From assembly GCA_003427395.1 (NCBI GenBank), contig BFEA01000123.1, forward strand, positions 2,505,108 through 2,533,639: a stretch of DNA of 28,532 nucleotides, read 5' to 3'. The notes beneath the pieces were generated by a model. The model ran no database searches. It was not told where the DNA came from and was given only the letters and a program-made list of their open reading frames with translations. The stretch's first letter is position 1. Each line of letters begins with the position of its first letter. Shown here piece after piece: positions 1 through 8,219 of the stretch. The position numbers and the translations under genes were made by a program. Source of the stretch: Chara braunii. Lineage: Eukaryota > Streptophyta > Charophyceae > Charales > Characeae.

Positions 1-48
<48 letters not shown>
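1..48. repeat. (AG)n microsatellite
   Basis: An uninterrupted AG dinucleotide run fills the window from base 1 to just before the first gene. It lies nine bases upstream of the ATG at 57, so it would be in the 5' leader or core promoter of that gene. Because the window opens inside it, the true length and the promoter are not visible. Confidence 0.97.
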
Positions 49-50
<2 letters not shown>

Positions 51-56
51 GTGAAC

Positions 57-1460
57 ATGAGAGTGGTGAGCGGGGGAGCACTTCATCCGGGCACCCAGGT
101 TCTTTGTCCGAATACGATCCGCTGCAATGGGTCGACCTGCTCATGTCTGTCGTCACTATCGTTCGTTTCAAACAGTAGATGTCTTCTTGCGAAGCCCATT
201 CTGAAATCTGGTATTGGGAGAGTGACACGTGGCAAGACGTCCTTGGCTCGGACACTCACGTGGGATACCCCGGCGTCGCTATCTTCTCCAGCTGTTGGTT
301 CATCTTTGTGTGCAACGTATCCAGACTCCTTTTTCTCCGGGCACTCCATCGTCTTGACTGCTTGGAAATCGGTCGGGACGCCTCTGGGAGCGGTCGCTCG
401 GAGATCGGTCGCAACGCCTCTGGGAGCGGTCGCTGGGAAATCGGTCGGCGCCGATAAATCTGTCTACAGCAGTGTTGTAGCGCAGCACCATGGACCGCAC
501 GATCTAGGGTTTTCGACGGACAAGAGGAAAGTTTACCAGCGACCGGGAGTTCTGCAGAGGCCCAGCATGTGTCCGGTCATCATGCGCGCGGTCTGTTCCC
601 ATCGACCGGTCGCCGAGGACAAGGAGAGTACCGGTAGTCCTGCAGAGAAAGACGAGGGTGAGGGTCGGCATGCGGAGGGGAAGCAAGAAGAACAAGCAGG
701 CGATGGGTTAACTGGGAATGGAAGTACTTTTGTTGACGTCTCCGGAAATGCTAGCAGCCAAGGCAGCATGGGAGAGCTCCGTTCCCAGCGACCGGTCCCA
801 GAGGACCAGGAGAGGACCGGTAGTTCTCCTGGGAAAGAGGAGCGTGAGGGTCGGCACGGGGAGCGGACGCAAGGCGAACAAGAAGGCGATGAGTTAACTG
901 GGAATGGAAGTTTTGTTGTTGACGTCTCCAAAAACGCCAGCAGCAGCAGCAGCAGCAGCAGCAGTGGCTTGCCGGAATCCAAGGAGGTTGTTGGCATTAT
1001 TATTGTGGACCATGGTTCAAGGAGGCGGGAGTCGAATGAGATGCTGGATGCGTTTGTGAAGATCTTCCAGGCTCATACTGGTCGAGGAATCGTGGAAGGG
1101 GCGCACATGGAACTGGCTGAACCGTCCATTGCCATGGCATTTGATCGGTGTGTGCAGAGAGGGGCCAATCTTGTTGTCGTCAGCCCATATTTCCTGTCAC
1201 CCGGTCGTCATTGGTTTAAAGACATACCTTCTCTTGTTGCGTCCGCCGCAGCAAAGCACCCCCGTGTTCGTTACCTGATTGCTGCGCCAATCGGTCTTCA
1301 TACCCTTGTAGCGGAGGTGGTGGATTCTAGGATTGATTACTGCTTGAGGCATGTCGCTGGAGAAGGGCCGGCGTGTGAGATGTGCGCTGGAACAGGGTTC
1401 TGCACGATGCGCGTGAACGGGTCATCAGTGCTTCAACCATTGCCATTGAATACGAGCTGA
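57..1460 (+). CDS. SIRB: Sirohydrochlorin ferrochelatase, chloroplast-type (SirB/CbiX family)
   Basis: The product inserts Fe2+ into sirohydrochlorin to make siroheme, the cofactor of plastid nitrite and sulfite reductases (family knowledge). The 467-residue frame starts at ATG 57; an in-frame GTG at 51 is not a plausible eukaryotic start. Residues 1 to ~120 are Ser/Arg/Thr-rich, as in a transit peptide. Residues ~180-305 are a charged low-complexity linker, and the CbiX domain runs from ~313 to 450. Visible motifs are DHGSRR (His319, metal-binding position), HMELAEPSI (His350), SPGRHW (His385) and a C-terminal cysteine cluster (C429, C440, C443, C449) matching the plant Fe-S binding motif CxxCAGTxxC. 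Plant SirB is about 225 residues, so the N-terminal half is an unusual expansion. No intron interrupts the frame, which suggests a single-exon gene or a retrocopy. The call for the domain is secure; whether the gene is active is not. Confidence 0.93.
   Translation: MRVVSGGALHPGTQVLCPNTIRCNGSTCSCLSSLSFVSNSRCLLAKPILKSGIGRVTRGKTSLARTLTWDTPASLSSPAVGSSLCATYPDSFFSGHSIVLTAWKSVGTPLGAVARRSVATPLGAVAGKSVGADKSVYSSVVAQHHGPHDLGFSTDKRKVYQRPGVLQRPSMCPVIMRAVCSHRPVAEDKESTGSPAEKDEGEGRHAEGKQEEQAGDGLTGNGSTFVDVSGNASSQGSMGELRSQRPVPEDQERTGSSPGKEEREGRHGERTQGEQEGDELTGNGSFVVDVSKNASSSSSSSSSGLPESKEVVGIIIVDHGSRRRESNEMLDAFVKIFQAHTGRGIVEGAHMELAEPSIAMAFDRCVQRGANLVVVSPYFLSPGRHWFKDIPSLVASAAAKHPRVRYLIAAPIGLHTLVAEVVDSRIDYCLRHVAGEGPACEMCAGTGFCTMRVNGSSVLQPLPLNTS
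365..452 (+). repeat. 39-bp in-frame tandem repeat inside SIRB
   Basis: Two units of 39 bp encode two near-identical 13-residue blocks of the form (V/A)TPLGAVA(R/G)(R/K)SVG. The period is a multiple of three, so the frame is kept. It lies in the presumed transit-peptide or linker region, outside the catalytic domain. Confidence 0.8.
592..963 (+). repeat. 186-bp in-frame tandem duplication plus AGC run in the SIRB linker
   Basis: The stretch starting near 592 recurs 186 bp later (the shared word CGACCGGTC is at 603 and 789). The encoded 62-residue units both carry RPV(A/P)ED, EGRH, LTGNGS and VDVS.NASS. The second unit runs into an (AGC)n tract at about 940-963 that codes for polyserine directly before the CbiX domain. 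The units differ at many codons, so this is not a recent sequencing artefact. Confidence 0.85.
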
Positions 1461-1586
1461 ATCTGTGGTCTAGGAGTCAGTAGGCTAATCGCATCGCAAA
1501 GTTTACCTCTGGTTGGGCTTAACTGCCGAGACAGTCAGGAATGCAACAACCAGGAGGAGATAGATATAGATATATAGTCTCTCTGC

Positions 1587-1590
<4 letters not shown>

Positions 1591-1674
<84 letters not shown>

Positions 1675-1817
1675 GTGTGTGTGTGTGCTGTCGTATTCGC
1701 TATATACAACAAAAGCGTGACTGTGCCCGACTGTTTCGTTGGATTTTCACCGACTCATCAGGAGGTTATGTGTGTGTCTGTTGTCATGTTCGATATACAC
1801 AACTCCACAGAGAAAAG

Positions 1818-1848
<31 letters not shown>
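1591..1848. repeat. (GT)n microsatellites flanking a duplicated segment
   Basis: GT runs occupy about 1591-1687 and 1819-1848. The DNA beside each run is related: CTGTCGTATTCGCTATATAC after the first and CTGTTGTCATGTTCGATATA before the second, each followed by an AAAAGC word. A GT-flanked module was therefore duplicated, with part of an inverted hammerhead unit between the copies. Confidence 0.85.
1711..1766 (-). ncRNA. Degenerate hammerhead ribozyme core, inverted copy
   Basis: On the minus strand the segment has CTGATGA (complement of 1755-1761), a stem II of GTCGG against CCAAC with one mismatch, and GAAA (complement of 1734-1737). The cleavage triplet position reads GGC rather than GTC, so self-cleavage is not expected. 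It is a decayed, inverted relative of the cores at 1986 and 2222. Confidence 0.6.
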
Positions 1849-1850
<2 letters not shown>

Positions 1851-1985
1851 TCACATGAATCGGTGAAACTCCGAGGAAGCAGTCTGTCACAGGGCCGTGC
1901 TTCTTCTACTTTTCTCCCTCTCTGACTACTGTTCACCGGCCAGTTGTCTATGACTAATCTATGACTAACATATATGTTCAGCCTC

Positions 1986-2026
1986 CTGATGAGTCGGTGA
2001 AACTCCGACGAAACAGTTTGTCACAG
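1986..2026 (+). ncRNA. Hammerhead ribozyme core, all core nucleotides present
   Basis: The segment reads CTGATGA (1986-1992), stem II GTCGG (1993-1997) paired perfectly with CCGAC (2005-2009) around a 7-nt loop, then GAAA (2010-2013). A minimal stem III ACA/TGT (2013-2015 with 2019-2021) follows, and a GTC cleavage site whose C is at 2022. This matches the hammerhead consensus at every catalytic position. The weak point is stem I: the bases just before CTGATGA (CCTC) do not pair directly with those after the site (ACAG). Activity may therefore need an internal-loop pairing, another unit, or may be lost. Confidence 0.8.
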
Positions 2027-2221
2027 CCCCTCGTTTGTTGTCCTCTTCTCTCTCTCTGCCTACGGTTTACCGGGCAGTTCTGTTTGTGACGATATATAGA
2101 CACCGTAAAACAGTCTGTCACAGCCCGTCGTTTGGTATCCTTTTCTCCCTGTCTGCGTGCAGCTCACCGGGCCGTTCTATATGAGTATATGCATGCACTT
2201 ATATATATGTAGTTCAGCCTC

Positions 2222-2262
2222 CTTATGAGTCGGTGGAACTTTGAAGAAACAGTCTGTCACAG
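2222..2262 (+). ncRNA. Hammerhead-like core, mutated unit
   Basis: This unit reads CTTATGA in place of CTGATGA (change at the essential G5 position). Stem II GTCGG faces TTGAA using wobble pairs and one mismatch, then come GAAA, a short stem III and GTC. The G5 change predicts loss of self-cleavage. A further unit at 1856-1893 keeps stem II and the GTC but has lost both core boxes. Confidence 0.6.
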
Positions 2263-2324
2263 CTGTTGTCTTTTTCTCCCTTTCTGCCGACGGGCGCACT
2301 GGGCAATTCTCTACGTCTCTCTTG

Positions 2325-2414
<90 letters not shown>
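2325..2414. repeat. (GA)n microsatellite
   Basis: About 90 bp of GA repeat with one GATA interruption, directly after the hammerhead array. The following stretch to 2753 holds a 14-T run near 2553 but no gene, RNA or repeat that I can support. Confidence 0.95.
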
Positions 2415-2415
<1 letters not shown>

Positions 2416-2753
2416 TAGCCATGGTAACAATCTCAATAAAGTTGTGTGATTTGTACGTTCTGTAGATGTAGGAGCACCTTACATATGATGGACATAGAGA
2501 CAAGAGGTTAGACCAACTTCACAATTTGAATTTCTTTAGAAATAATGAAGGTGTTTTTTTTTTTTTTTGCGACTTCAGTTTGAAAAATATGTTGCGAAGT
2601 GCTGATCCTGTGCTTTGACACCAATGACAGGCTTTGCTCGATTATATGCATGTTATTAATTGTTGAACTGGTAGTACAGTTTTGTGCAGGGCTTTCCATG
2701 CAAATGCTTAACAGTCATTGTTTGAGCAAGTTTGCAATTCCTAAGTTCAAAAA

Positions 2754-3130
2754 CCCCAGTGGCTGAGCTGTGTGGTCGTCAACCTTTTATCCATTTGCAA
2801 GTGGACACTGAGGGAATACATGCACTGGCACTTTTTCGATGGAGCTCTGGACGTGGTTGCAGTCGGATTCATCCGGCTGTGACTGTAATGGTGATCGGAT
2901 TCATCCAGCTGTGGCTGTAATGGCGATCAGATACATCCCCAGTAGCTGAGCTGCGCCATCGTCAACCTCTTATCCGTTTCCAAGTGTACACTGAGGGAAA
3001 TACTCGCACCAGCACTTCTTCGACGGAGCTCTGGTCGTGATTGCAGTTGGAATCATCCAGCTGTGGCGATCTGGACGTGATTGCAGTCGGATTCATCCAG
3101 CTGTGGCCGTAATGGTGATCAGATACATGC
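2754..3130 (+). repeat. ~185-bp tandem duplication
   Basis: Two units begin with CCCCAGTRGCTGAGCTG (2754 and 2937) and end in GATCAGATACAT. Both contain TCGTCAACC, ACACTGAGGGAA, CTTCGAYGGAGCTCTGG-like words and an internal sub-repeat, GGATTCATCC(A/G)GCTGTG. The units share most bases over ~185 bp with small indels. I see no conserved open frame and no encoded product. Confidence 0.85.
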
Positions 3131-3230
3131 AGAAAATTCCTGGTGTGAGTATGCCCTGAGTTGGCTGCAAAAGAGAATTGCAGGTTTTAGGGTTGAGGGT
3201 TTAGGGGCTTACGATTTGAGAGTGGGGATT

Positions 3231-3263
<33 letters not shown>
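3231..3263. repeat. Poly(T) tract
   Basis: About 33 T residues. On the minus strand this is a poly(A), as left by a retroposed copy, but I could not identify a body or target duplications. Confidence 0.9.
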
Positions 3264-3266
<3 letters not shown>

Positions 3267-3365
3267 TATTTTTACCCGCTCTTGTGTGAAAATTTTAGTA
3301 GTTTCTGGTGAAAGTATTTCACAGTGTTGAGTCGAAGGTAGTACTTAAGAACCTGTACATCTCGG

Positions 3366-3474
3366 CCTAAGCCTTCTTCCGTGCGAGCACAGGTTTGAAC
3401 CAGTGACCTCAGCCTAAGCCTTCCTCCGTGCGAGCACAGGTTTTAACCAGTAACCTCAGCCTCACGAGCCATGT
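3366..3474 (-). repeat. tRNA-like (B-box) tandem pair, possible SINE head
   Basis: A 47-bp unit (CAGCCTAAGCCTTCYTCCGT followed by GCGAGCACAGG) is present twice. On the minus strand each unit carries a Pol III B-box-like word, GGTTCAAACCT (complement of 3391-3401) and GGTTAAAACCT (complement of 3438-3448), each inside a short imperfect stem. An A-box-like TGGCTCGTGAGG lies upstream on the same strand. This fits a rearranged tRNA-derived SINE, but no complete cloverleaf can be drawn. Confidence 0.4.
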
Positions 3475-3477
3475 CTC

Positions 3478-3638
3478 TTAAACCACCAGTACTTAGCCCA
3501 GCTATCGGCCACCGAAAAAAAAAAAAGAGTAGAAACGTTTCTAGTCTGATGAGTTTGGGCACTCCTGTAGTAGCCCGTACGTTTCCTAAAATCGTGGCGC
3601 GTTAACGGGCACGGCTCGAGGAAGTACTGGTGGTTTAA
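3478..3638. mobile_element. TTAA-bounded inverted-repeat element, copy 1 (161 bp)
   Basis: The element begins TTAAACCACCAGTACTT (3478-3494) and ends with its exact reverse complement (3622-3638), a perfect 17-bp terminal inverted repeat including the TTAA. TTAA at both ends fits the target duplication typical of piggyBac-type transposition (family knowledge). The 130-bp interior has an A-run and no open frame, so this would be a non-autonomous MITE. Copies 2 and 3 (17641 and 18184) share ends and size but little interior sequence. Confidence 0.7.
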
Positions 3639-3709
3639 CCACTACAGCCAAGATGCGGTGTTCTGCTGTGATATCCAAATTACCCCTGCAGGTGTAGTCT
3701 GCAGCTCAA

Positions 3710-3757
3710 CACACACCACACATACCACACACACCACACACACCACACAGAACACCA
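3710..3757. repeat. (ACACC)n-like low-complexity tract
   Basis: Imperfect ACACACC/ACCACAC units. The surrounding 3640-4000 contains no gene or RNA that I can support. Confidence 0.8.
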
Positions 3758-4001
3758 CACGGACACGGCAATTCTCCAGGGTTTAGGCATCAAGGCATCA
3801 AAATTGAAATACGACAAACTTCCAAATAGAAAATTTATGTTGCAGATGTGCCCATTGACTACAGTAACTCTTCACCGAGTCTTCAGGACATTTAAGTATG
3901 GCTGTGCAGTGATAGACATGCACAAGCATTGACAGGGACTCTACCCTTGGTCTTCACCATTTCTTTGAGGTCTCACATAAGGGGAGATAGGACAATCTGT
4001 T

Positions 4002-4029
4002 TTCTTTTTTTTTTTTTTTTTTTTTTTTT
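4002..4029. repeat. Poly(T) tract
   Basis: About 27 T residues ahead of a second, shorter T run at about 4057-4066. No associated element body was resolved. Confidence 0.85.
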
Positions 4030-4130
4030 GGGTACTTGATGAGCCTTCTGAAGTTCTTTTTTTTTTCCTTCCCGCGATGAAACAGGCCCTTACGGTCCCG
4101 GCTCCATGTCCATTCTGGAGCCTGCTGAAA

Positions 4131-4182
4131 TTCTTACCATGCACAAATTCAAGGATGACACACATAAATCGAGAAATGGTCC
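4131..4182 (+). pseudogene. U6 snRNA 3' fragment
   Basis: Positions 4150-4182 match the 3' end of plant U6 snRNA, including CAAGGATGACAC and CATAAATCGAGAAATGGTCC, with one change in the middle. A run of 12 T follows, as at a Pol III terminator. Upstream similarity fades within 20 bases (TTACCATG against the U6 TTAGCATG), and the ACAGAGA box is absent, so this is a 5'-truncated pseudogene. It shares the word GACACACAT with the U6 copy at 17817. Confidence 0.8.
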
Positions 4183-4316
4183 TTTTTTTTTTTTCCTTAA
4201 AAAAAAAAGAAAAAAAGAATGGGATCAGTATCTGGGATGGACCCAGGCATCCTAGCGTAGGGTAAGATCCTGCAATCTGTAAGGTTTGCAAGGGTGCGTG
4301 TTAGTGCGCCATCAAT

Positions 4317-4780
4317 CAGTTCCCTCCCTATCCCAATCGATTTCTGAGGATGCCGAACACATTATCACTGGCACCAAACTCATGTCCGTGCAGCCTTCAC
4401 ACACTCGTCAGCCACCTGAGCCTCAATGCAGCTGCACTGAAGCCTTGACGAAACCTCATTCGAGCCGTCACGAATGCTGGCGTGCACCTTCAACCAGTTC
4501 CCTCCCTATCCCAAGCAACTTTGGAAGATGGCCAAAACATCATCATTGGCGCCAAACTCCTGTTCGTGCAGGCTTCACAGACTCGTCAGCCACCTGAGCC
4601 TTGATGCAGCTGCACGGAGCCCTCGACGAAACCTCGCCCGGGCCGTAATGAATGCTATGCAGCTGCACTGAAGCCTCAAAGAAACCTCACCCGAGCCGTA
4701 ATGAATGCTGGCCCAGCCTTGATGGAGCTGCACTGATGCTTCGACCGAGCCTTGCCCAAGAGCCTTAGTGGGCGCTGGCA
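4317..4780 (+). repeat. 178-bp tandem duplication with degenerate ~55-bp subunits
   Basis: The word CAGTTCCCTCCCTATCCCAA starts units at 4317 and 4495. Both units continue with CACC.AACTC, TCGTCAGCCACCTGAGCC, a TGCAGCTGCAC word and GAGCCGT.A.GAATGCTGG. The latter part repeats again at about 4658-4712 and 4713-4780. No frame is conserved between units. Confidence 0.8.
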
Positions 4781-4908
4781 TAGCACTCAAAGGGATGTTC
4801 AATCACACTGACGCTGTCTCTATTTGGGAGAGATGGAAGACACCATCCATACTCCTTTCCAACTGACTGGCGTATATGGTTAGCATTACGTCAGTGAAAT
4901 ATGCCCCG

Positions 4909-5014
4909 CCGTCTTCACCCGAATACAACGGCCCAATCATTATCGCTGTACCTGGACTGAAAATTGCACCAACTATGGCTATAATGTCCGGGCGTTCCAT
5001 CCGGGTGAAGATAG
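4909..5014. mobile_element. Foldback (inverted-repeat) element, copy 1
   Basis: The left arm CGTCTTCACCCGAATACAAC with GGCCC is mirrored by the right arm GGGCG.TCCATCCGGGTGAAG. The arms are imperfectly complementary over about 24 bp around a ~55-bp centre. The unit recurs at 5081, so it is a dispersed or duplicated palindromic unit, perhaps a MITE. No clear target duplication was seen. Confidence 0.5.
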
Positions 5015-5080
5015 CAGTCCTTGCCTATCGGTGCAGTGTGCATGCACAAGCCTTTTGTGGCACCATGATTAGCCATGACT

Positions 5081-5178
5081 ACCGTCTTCACTCAAATACA
5101 ACGCCCGGGCGCTGCATCTGGACTGAAAAATGCTCCAAATACAGCTATAATGACCGGGCATTATATTCGGGTGACGGT
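5081..5178. mobile_element. Foldback (inverted-repeat) element, copy 2
   Basis: This copy opens ACCGTCTTCACTCAAATACA and closes with ATATTCGGGTGACGGT, so its outermost bases ACCGTC/GACGGT pair perfectly. The centre (CTGGACTGAAAA, then a GCTATAATG word) matches copy 1. From 5179 to 5700 I see no supported gene. Confidence 0.5.
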
Positions 5179-5714
5179 AGTTCTGACAGCTTCTACAGCA
5201 TGGGGTCTGTTGACATTGCATCTGAAAATGGGTTATCGAAATCGCCTCGCCGGCAGCCCAGGAGCTGCATGAACCTGGCAGTTCCCGCAGCATGCGGGTG
5301 TACGAAGGGGTGGGAATCATCTTCAGACCACAGCCGGCCATCAAGGTACTGCTTGGATTTTCGGTCAAGAACATTGCTTTGGATAAACAGGGTCAGACAT
5401 ATGGGGGCTCGAACCACCAGTATAGACACCCCTCCTCCAGAACTCGAGTTCGTATATAGGCCGCAAAATGGAAGGCTCGGCCTGCCGGATTGAAGGGGTG
5501 TATGGGGAGTGCACAGAAATTCGAGTACCACAACCTGGTGTTTATTAGGTCTCATTTCCTTGATGAAAAATTCTGAAAAAAATCAGGGATGTGGTATAGG
5601 TTTCTGCCGCGTCAGGCAAAACAAACAAAAACTAAACAAGAATATTTTCACGCATGAAAAATATATTGACTTTTAAGTTTTAACTTAATGCATACGTCAA
5701 TTGAAATCGCTGTG

Positions 5715-5870
5715 ACCTAGTGGGTGCGACGTTTTTTTTAATAAAAAAATTATATATCCAATTCATTATAAATAACAACTTGGAGGCCGGGGACCTCACA
5801 ATTCGACCCGGAGTACTGACTGCATCAGCCAGCTTAGCTTACAGGCCCTTGCGTGCGGAAAGTCACTGCA
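5715..5870 (-). mobile_element. Possible tRNA-derived SINE
   Basis: On the minus strand there is a tRNA-like head with AAGCTAAGCTGGCTGATGCA (A-box region) and GGGTCGAATTG (B-box region) about 35 bases apart. It is followed by an AT-rich segment and an A run near 5731-5750. Layout and spacing fit a SINE head plus tail. No target duplication or second copy was found. Confidence 0.35.
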
Positions 5871-5996
5871 CCCCACTTTCCAAATTCTTCGCTATCTTTA
5901 AATATCTACTGAACTTACCTCTACACCATGCTATCTGCTACTCGGTCTTCTTCTTCTTCTTCTTCTTCTTCTTCTTTTCTAACAAAACCTGGGTTT

Positions 5997-6104
5997 GCTA
6001 GGGGTGCTGGTAAGAGCAGACACCCCTACCAGCACCCCTAGCAACCCTGTGGCTGGCTCCAATCTATTAGTGGGAAGCGACACCTGCTGGAAATCGGGTC
6101 CAGC
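5997..6104 (-). other. LINE-1 3'-terminal hairpins
   Basis: The outer hairpin pairs GCTAGGGGTGCTGGT (5997-6011) perfectly with 6028-6042 across a loop containing TAAGAGCAG. A second hairpin, GCTGGA...TCCAGC, lies at 6086-6104. Both recur at the 3' ends of the copies at 19595 and 20107 with paired-base changes. Position next to the A-rich tail suggests an RNA signal read by the LINE reverse transcriptase. Confidence 0.75.
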
Positions 6105-6321
6105 GTCCCTTACAATATAATAGATAAGCCAACAATGAGAAAACGTACGGCATTTTGAAAGAGACTGCCAGCATTGATTGCCCTCATTTGTCCCAGGCGA
6201 ATGACTGAGCAGTACTAAAGCAGTAACTGTCTCTTTAGCATTGTCTTTTTCACTGAAAAGCCCGATTTGAGGTCCCCCCTGTCGCCTGCTGATTCCACCG
6301 TTGAAACCCTTTCATTCACCT

Positions 6322-6800
6322 TCATTCACCTGTATACCAGTGAGCTTCAACCATTGAGTGTGCAGGTGGCGGGAAGAGATCGAGGAATTCAGAGAGGGGT
6401 CGCAGCGGGATGGATGGGTCAATCCTGGTGCAGTCGTGAAACTGAAGGCAGTAATCCCTTTTGAGCTTTCCCTGATCCCCTCCCTCCCCCTCTTTCCATT
6501 GCACTTCCGCAATCCAGCCCCCTTGTTCCCCTCCCAGCCAGTCCTTTCCAAAAAGTTGAATTTGCCTTTTAATTTCTGCTTTTGAATGCAAGAAATTCAC
6601 TTTTTCTTTTACCCTTTCCCATTGGATAGTAAGATCTGCGTGAATCTGATGCTTGATAGCTTCTATAACTATTGGCCCTTCGAGACGAACTCCTTCCATC
6701 TCACAGGTGCATCTTCTCCACCAGATTGCCCAGAAGACTGCTCTGCGGCCTATCATGAACATACTTCTCTTGAAGGTGCTTGCCTGCTCTGGCTGCCAGG
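6322..6800 (-). pseudogene. LINE-1 C-terminal extension after the zinc knuckle
   Basis: The minus-strand translation includes FWAIWWRRCTCEMEGVRLEG, RQIQLFGKDWL, and an end with RIDPSIPLRP and SEFLDLFPPP. The same order is seen in LINE-3 (GFCREWLREDRGGW, HIDPSFPMRPPSDFPDPFPP). Conservation between two diverged copies shows that this is coding sequence of the family. Its function is unknown. A frame break separates it from the zinc-knuckle segment. Confidence 0.75.
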
Positions 6801-6802
6801 AT

Positions 6803-7153
6803 TCACATAGAATTGGTTTCCAATCCCACGCCCAGGATGGTCGTGCCCAATTGCCTCCGCAACCGGTCCCACCACCTCCACAACCAGACCGGCCCAGGGC
6901 ATTGCAGAACAATGTGTTCAATTGTCTCAGGTCTCCGCCTAGCCGGGTATGATGCCACACAAAGTTTGCACCAGGGGGAAGTCTTTCCCTTCTGTTCCAG
7001 GGATGTGCGGTTGATCAGCCAATCGTTTGTGGGTAGGCAACGGTGTTCTACTTGCCACTGTCGAGAAGCGATCTTGGCTGGTGCTGTTTTACTAAGTCTG
7101 AACCACTTGACTGGTTGGAGAGTCTCTTTTCCAAATCGAGGTGCCTCATCCAA
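6803..7153 (-). pseudogene. LINE-1 zf-RVT (reverse-transcriptase zinc-binding) segment
   Basis: The translated segment contains PVKWFRLSKTAPAKIASRQW and then a WCKLC...ETIEHIVLQCP.VW.WW pattern. This is the Cys/His knuckle (CxxC, H and C) found after the RT of plant LINEs, and is thought to bind template RNA or target DNA. Neighbouring frames at 7048-7260 and 7270-7542 hold the preceding linker (for example YRLLRPRGNLKDVLIERW). Confidence 0.85.
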
Positions 7154-7269
7154 CGCTCTATTAACACATCCTTCAGGTTCCCCCTTGGGCGTAGCAGCCG
7201 GTAACCTCCCTTTACTGACATTGAGTGGATCTGCTGTTTACCAATTCTGCCCCTGGTCATCTGTGCGGT

Positions 7270-8219
7270 CTAGACCCAAATGGCCGGATCAAAAGCCAGT
7301 TGTGCAATCGACCTATCGGGTCTATATGCCCACCAGTGGTCCCTTTCCTTTAGGACTCTGATCCGGAAGACCTCCTCTTCTTTAAACCATCTCGTTTCCT
7401 TCAGGGAGGTCCTAACTAACATGTTGTTACTTCTGATTTGGAACAAGTTCACCATCACCTCCCTGTCTGGACGCCCGGACAATACCACATTTCCAACTCG
7501 ATCCTCACACCCTTGAATCCCTACCCAATCACTCTCCTCCAAGGTTCGTCTTTTTCTTACGTCTTTTTCTTAGAATCCTTACCCAATCTAGTGGTATCGA
7601 AAATATTATTTTCTCGAGTGCTTCCCCTATATTGTGGCAATATTGCATCCTCTCCCTTAGCGTTGTTTCGGTTATCCAGTCTTTGGTGTCCGAATCCCAT
7701 GTATCCCCCACTCTAAGTACACCCCGAGCCACCCAACCCTTTCAAGGGGCTCTGTGCAGTGGAAGGTTGTGCCATGGGAGTCGGTGATCCACCGGTTCCC
7801 GAACAGAGGCTGTTTGTACGTCTCCTTCCACCGTCGCAGAGCCACCTTGTCCGGAAGCGGCAGCTTACGTCAGGTGTTGAGCAATGTGGTCCGAAAAACA
7901 TCGTTTTTATATCTCTTCTTGCCGCTTGCCCATCGGATTCTTGTTCTTCATTTCCTCTTGTTGTCCTCCTCGGTATGGTCCAGTTTCTATCCTCTAACCA
8001 CCTTATCGGGTCCGTGCTCTCAGGGGTGGGGGGAACCAGCTGTTTAATTTGTTGTAAGGCCAACTCCCTCCAAGGTCTGTGCGTGTCGAAAATTAGACTC
8101 TTTACCCGTTGCAGGGTCAGCGCCATAATTTGTGTGGCGGATCCAAGATTCTCATACCCCCTTTTGTTTTTGGTTGTACAATCACGCGTCAGGCGACCCT
8201 TATAACCACACTTTAGCAT
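7270..8219 (-). pseudogene. LINE-1 linker between RT thumb and zinc knuckle
   Basis: Two broken minus-strand frames. Reading order 8219 to 7713 has RGYENLGSATQIMALTLQRV and PWRELALQQIKQLVPPTPES; 7542 to 7270 has GNVVLSGRPDREVMVNLFQI and HWWAYRPDRSIAQLAFDP. The spacing and the Trp-rich, basic composition fit the region following RT in plant LINEs. There are frameshifts near 8215 and 7540-7710. Confidence 0.6.

Larger units (their letters stand above)
1856..2324 (+). repeat. ~135-bp tandem array with a hammerhead core in each unit
   Basis: The word CAGTYTGTCACAG recurs at 1880, 2014, 2111 and 2250 (spacings 134, 97 and 139 bp). Each is followed by a pyrimidine tract (TTTTCTCCCTCTCTG-like) and a block resembling CACCGGGC.GTTCT. 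The 97-bp unit has lost about 40 bp of the TA-rich spacer. The units lie between GT and GA microsatellites. Tandem units of this size carrying hammerheads are known from retrozymes and from Penelope-like elements; which class applies here cannot be decided from this segment. Confidence 0.75.

Noticed and set aside
300-1000. Antisense frames opposite the SIRB linker (up to 154 codons)
   Set aside because: They are the reverse shadow of the GC-rich repetitive linker and lack motifs.
1503-1925. Open frames through the GT repeat, and similar frames through GA/CT repeats near 2225-2500 and 14780-15250
   Set aside because: They are products of dinucleotide repeats that are open in several frames on both strands.
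3540-3560. Hammerhead-like GTCTGATGAG inside TTAA element copy 1
   Set aside because: No stem II, GAAA box or cleavage site follows in any permutation; only the seven-base word matches.
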